A DNA stretch of 50,000 nucleotides from Chromera velia (taxonomy: Eukaryota; Sar; Chromeraceae): positions 1-50,000 of the forward strand of contig JAHBMJ010005171.1 of NCBI GenBank assembly GCA_018398765.1. The letters are read 5' to 3'. Of the stretch, positions 47,755-50,000 are shown one piece after another. The first letter of the stretch is position 1; each line of letters begins with the position of its first letter. The notes under the pieces were generated by a model that made no database searches, was not told where the DNA came from, and saw only the letters and a list, made by a program, of their open reading frames with translations. The translations under genes and the position numbers were made by a program.

Positions 47755-50000
47755 GATGGCCGGCGCCTGCTGAGAGAGAGAGCTCATGCAGCCACGCCTT
47801 CGGGTGCATGATGGGTTGCATGCTGTTCTTTGCTCTTTGCTTTATTCTTTGTGTTTTGAAAGGGATATTAGTACGTGGGGGCAGGGAAGCGAAGCAGAAA
47901 GAACAAACAGTGAAAAAGGAGTCCGGGTTTTGATCTTTGGTCGCCTTTGTGTGAAGTTGAAAGAAAGTCTGCAAATGAAATTGACATCATTAAAACGGAC
48001 GCAGAATGTCAGTGCACGTCTGACGCCTTGAAAGTTATATTTACTCACCCGCTACGCATGTTCAAACAAACAGCATTGTGCGCTTTACTTCGGTCGTAAG
48101 GACGGGGAAAGCAAAGCGTCAGTAAAGTGCTCAAACGACCGTGGATCGATGAAGAGAGCCAAGTGTGGGGTTCAAGCGGGACGCAAAGAAAATTCAGTTG
48201 GAACTTGGTATTTAGAGGTGATTCTCACTGAAATGAAACAGAAGAAACTCCTTACTTGACCCTACATGTTTTTTATTAGAATCATGCGGTTTCATGCCAG
48301 TGGACCGCGCGTCATTTCAGAGTCACTTTCACTCACTTCTTCAATGAGAGTGAAATTTATACACCAAATATACGGATAAATGAATTGCGGCATCAATTGT
48401 CTCTAATTATTATGATTCAGTTTTTGAAGTTTCATATTATTGAACCAGTGCACAGCGTTTAAAGTTATCATTATTATCAGACGACTTAACCAGCACTAGA
48501 ACCAACAGCTGTCGTATACTAATGGCGAATCGTTACCGCGGATAGCATATAATTAACATAACATAATAACAGTCAGAACATATATATACAATTACATACA
48601 ATCTCATATAATTTAATATACTGAGAGAACTGTACGTCTCTTTTATACGTACTGAGAAACACTATTTATATAATTTCTTTCAAAATAGCTATAATCTAAG
48701 CTATCTATAGCTATCAAAGTTTATTAAGTCACGTTATATTGTACTTTTAGTTCTTTCACTTTCAATGACTGCGGGTTTATAGTCTGCGATGAGATGTATA
48801 ACGAGATGTGTCCTCAGCGGCCGCCCGAGAAGTGAAGGATAAGGGGGGAATCAGTCCAAAAAACGAGTAAGATATTTATTTCGCATGCCTGGGCCAGACT
48901 TAGAGGCTTTGATAGGCTACGTGGGCGCGCTTCACGGGGAAATGCACAACAGCGGCATAACAGTAGCCCTGAAAAGTACTGAAAAGGGAAGTGGGGGGCA
49001 CTTACAAAACAGAAATACCACAGCCAAATTGGACGTTAGTCTTTTGTTAAAAACCCGGCCCTAAAAGGCTGAATTTGCACTAATTTACAGCAATTTTGCG
49101 CCATGTGTAGTCATGTGCTATGTGTAGCTATGCGTGCACTGGCATCAGATTGATTGACAGTTTTGTTATACATGCCACGTTCTCATATGTAAGAGACAGA
49201 TCTAGCCTCGTTTGTCTGATTCTCTAAAAGTAGTCTCAGCGGTCTGCCAGTAATGGAGAGTTCTTATAACCTTCGATCACCTACAGATTGAAATGCTTTA
49301 CTAACAGCTTTAGTTTTGTAAAGTTAAAAAAAAAAAAATTAAGACCTTCATTTTTTTTATTTTTTTTAGAATTTTATAGTGCAAGGCCGAGCGATATGCT
49401 ATATATCTATGAACCCTCAAGTCATTTTTCGAAAGCCTTAATTCTGTAAAAAGAAGGTGGAACGGTGACGCCAGAAGTCCGCCACAGCTTGTACATGGGG
49501 ACGCGGCATGCATAACAAAACCCTCAATCATCACGTGTGTATACGCATTTTTTTTTTTTGAATTTACATTTTATTTTGTGGTCGTTTTTGTTAGATGCAA
49601 ATGCTAGGCCTGCCTAGGAGCCTAAGCCCAGTCATCATCGATCGTCTCTAGAGTGTAAATTATATAACAATGCGCAACACAGTGCATATCTGCAAATTGT
49701 GCAACGAAGGCTAAAAAGCCAGCTGCTGTAACAAACTGTTGTAGAACGGGCTGGTTTCAGAGCCACAAACTGCATGGAATAAGACTATAAGGGACCAACT
49801 AGCCCTCCCTAAGAGTTAGCCTCTCTCGTAAGTATAATATTCTAATATTGAGCTGACCGTAAGAGCCACTAGCAGTTCTTCCTTTCTGACACTCTCTAGC
49901 TGTATTCTTTATGATACAAGGCTCTTACAGTTACACCTCTAGCTATGATGTACATCTCTTTCTTAATGCAATCTGTCGATCATAGTAACCTAGATAGTAA
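47755..50000. other. AT-rich right edge
   Basis: It starts with the 3' flank of the aminotransferase gene. After about 48050 it is AT-rich with A and T runs near 49327, 49352 and 49548 and no supportable frame, RNA gene or element. It may be intergenic or repeat-derived. Confidence 0.6.

Overview
This is a nuclear eukaryotic window. Genes are split by spliceosomal introns, proteins carry long low-complexity insertions, introns are full of (TG)n, (TC)n, TCTG and TGCC microsatellites, and the gene islands are GC-rich while the gaps are AT-rich. This style fits a free-living alveolate, and a chromerid such as Chromera velia would suit it well. The organism is an inference and no single sequence here proves it. 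I rebuilt the exon-intron structures by hand from splice signals and reading phase. Where I say phases agree, I checked every junction by counting bases.

Layout. (1) 1246-6408, plus: a split gene ending in an enoylreductase-like (MDR) domain, preceded by charged helical exons whose introns hold a TCTG minisatellite family. (2) 8497-11900, minus: CCCH zinc-finger protein A. (3) 12544-17681, plus: an eight-exon class I methyltransferase, probably DOT1-like, with divergent transcription from gene A. (4) 17682-23000: mostly non-coding, with simple repeats, AT-rich sequence and a possible 1.3 kb element with inverted ends. (5) About 23028-24131, minus: a secreted protein of unknown family, interrupted by one in-frame TGA followed by CTAG. 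(6) 24865-28186, plus: CCCH zinc-finger protein B, the inverted paralogue of A. (7) 28187-30198: gap holding a foldback element. (8) 30199-45645, minus: an 18-exon gene for a protein of about 3286 residues with about six cyclic-nucleotide-binding (CNB) folds, several split by very long insertions. (9) 46187-47754, plus: phosphoserine aminotransferase in two exons, divergent from the CNB gene. (10) 47755-50000: AT-rich, no gene seen.

How the parts relate. The zinc-finger genes A and B share one architecture and intron position. Their N-terminal halves have diverged, but their C-terminal ends are almost identical down to DNA and intron sequence, which suggests gene conversion between inverted copies. 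The reductase-like gene and the methyltransferase gene share a repeat of about 350 bp directly upstream of their inferred start codons, so they may share a copied promoter. I see no operon-like functional cluster. The main observations are the TGA-CTAG interruption, the converted inverted paralogues, the giant CNB protein, the shared upstream repeat, and the unusual frequency of GTCAG 5' splice sites.
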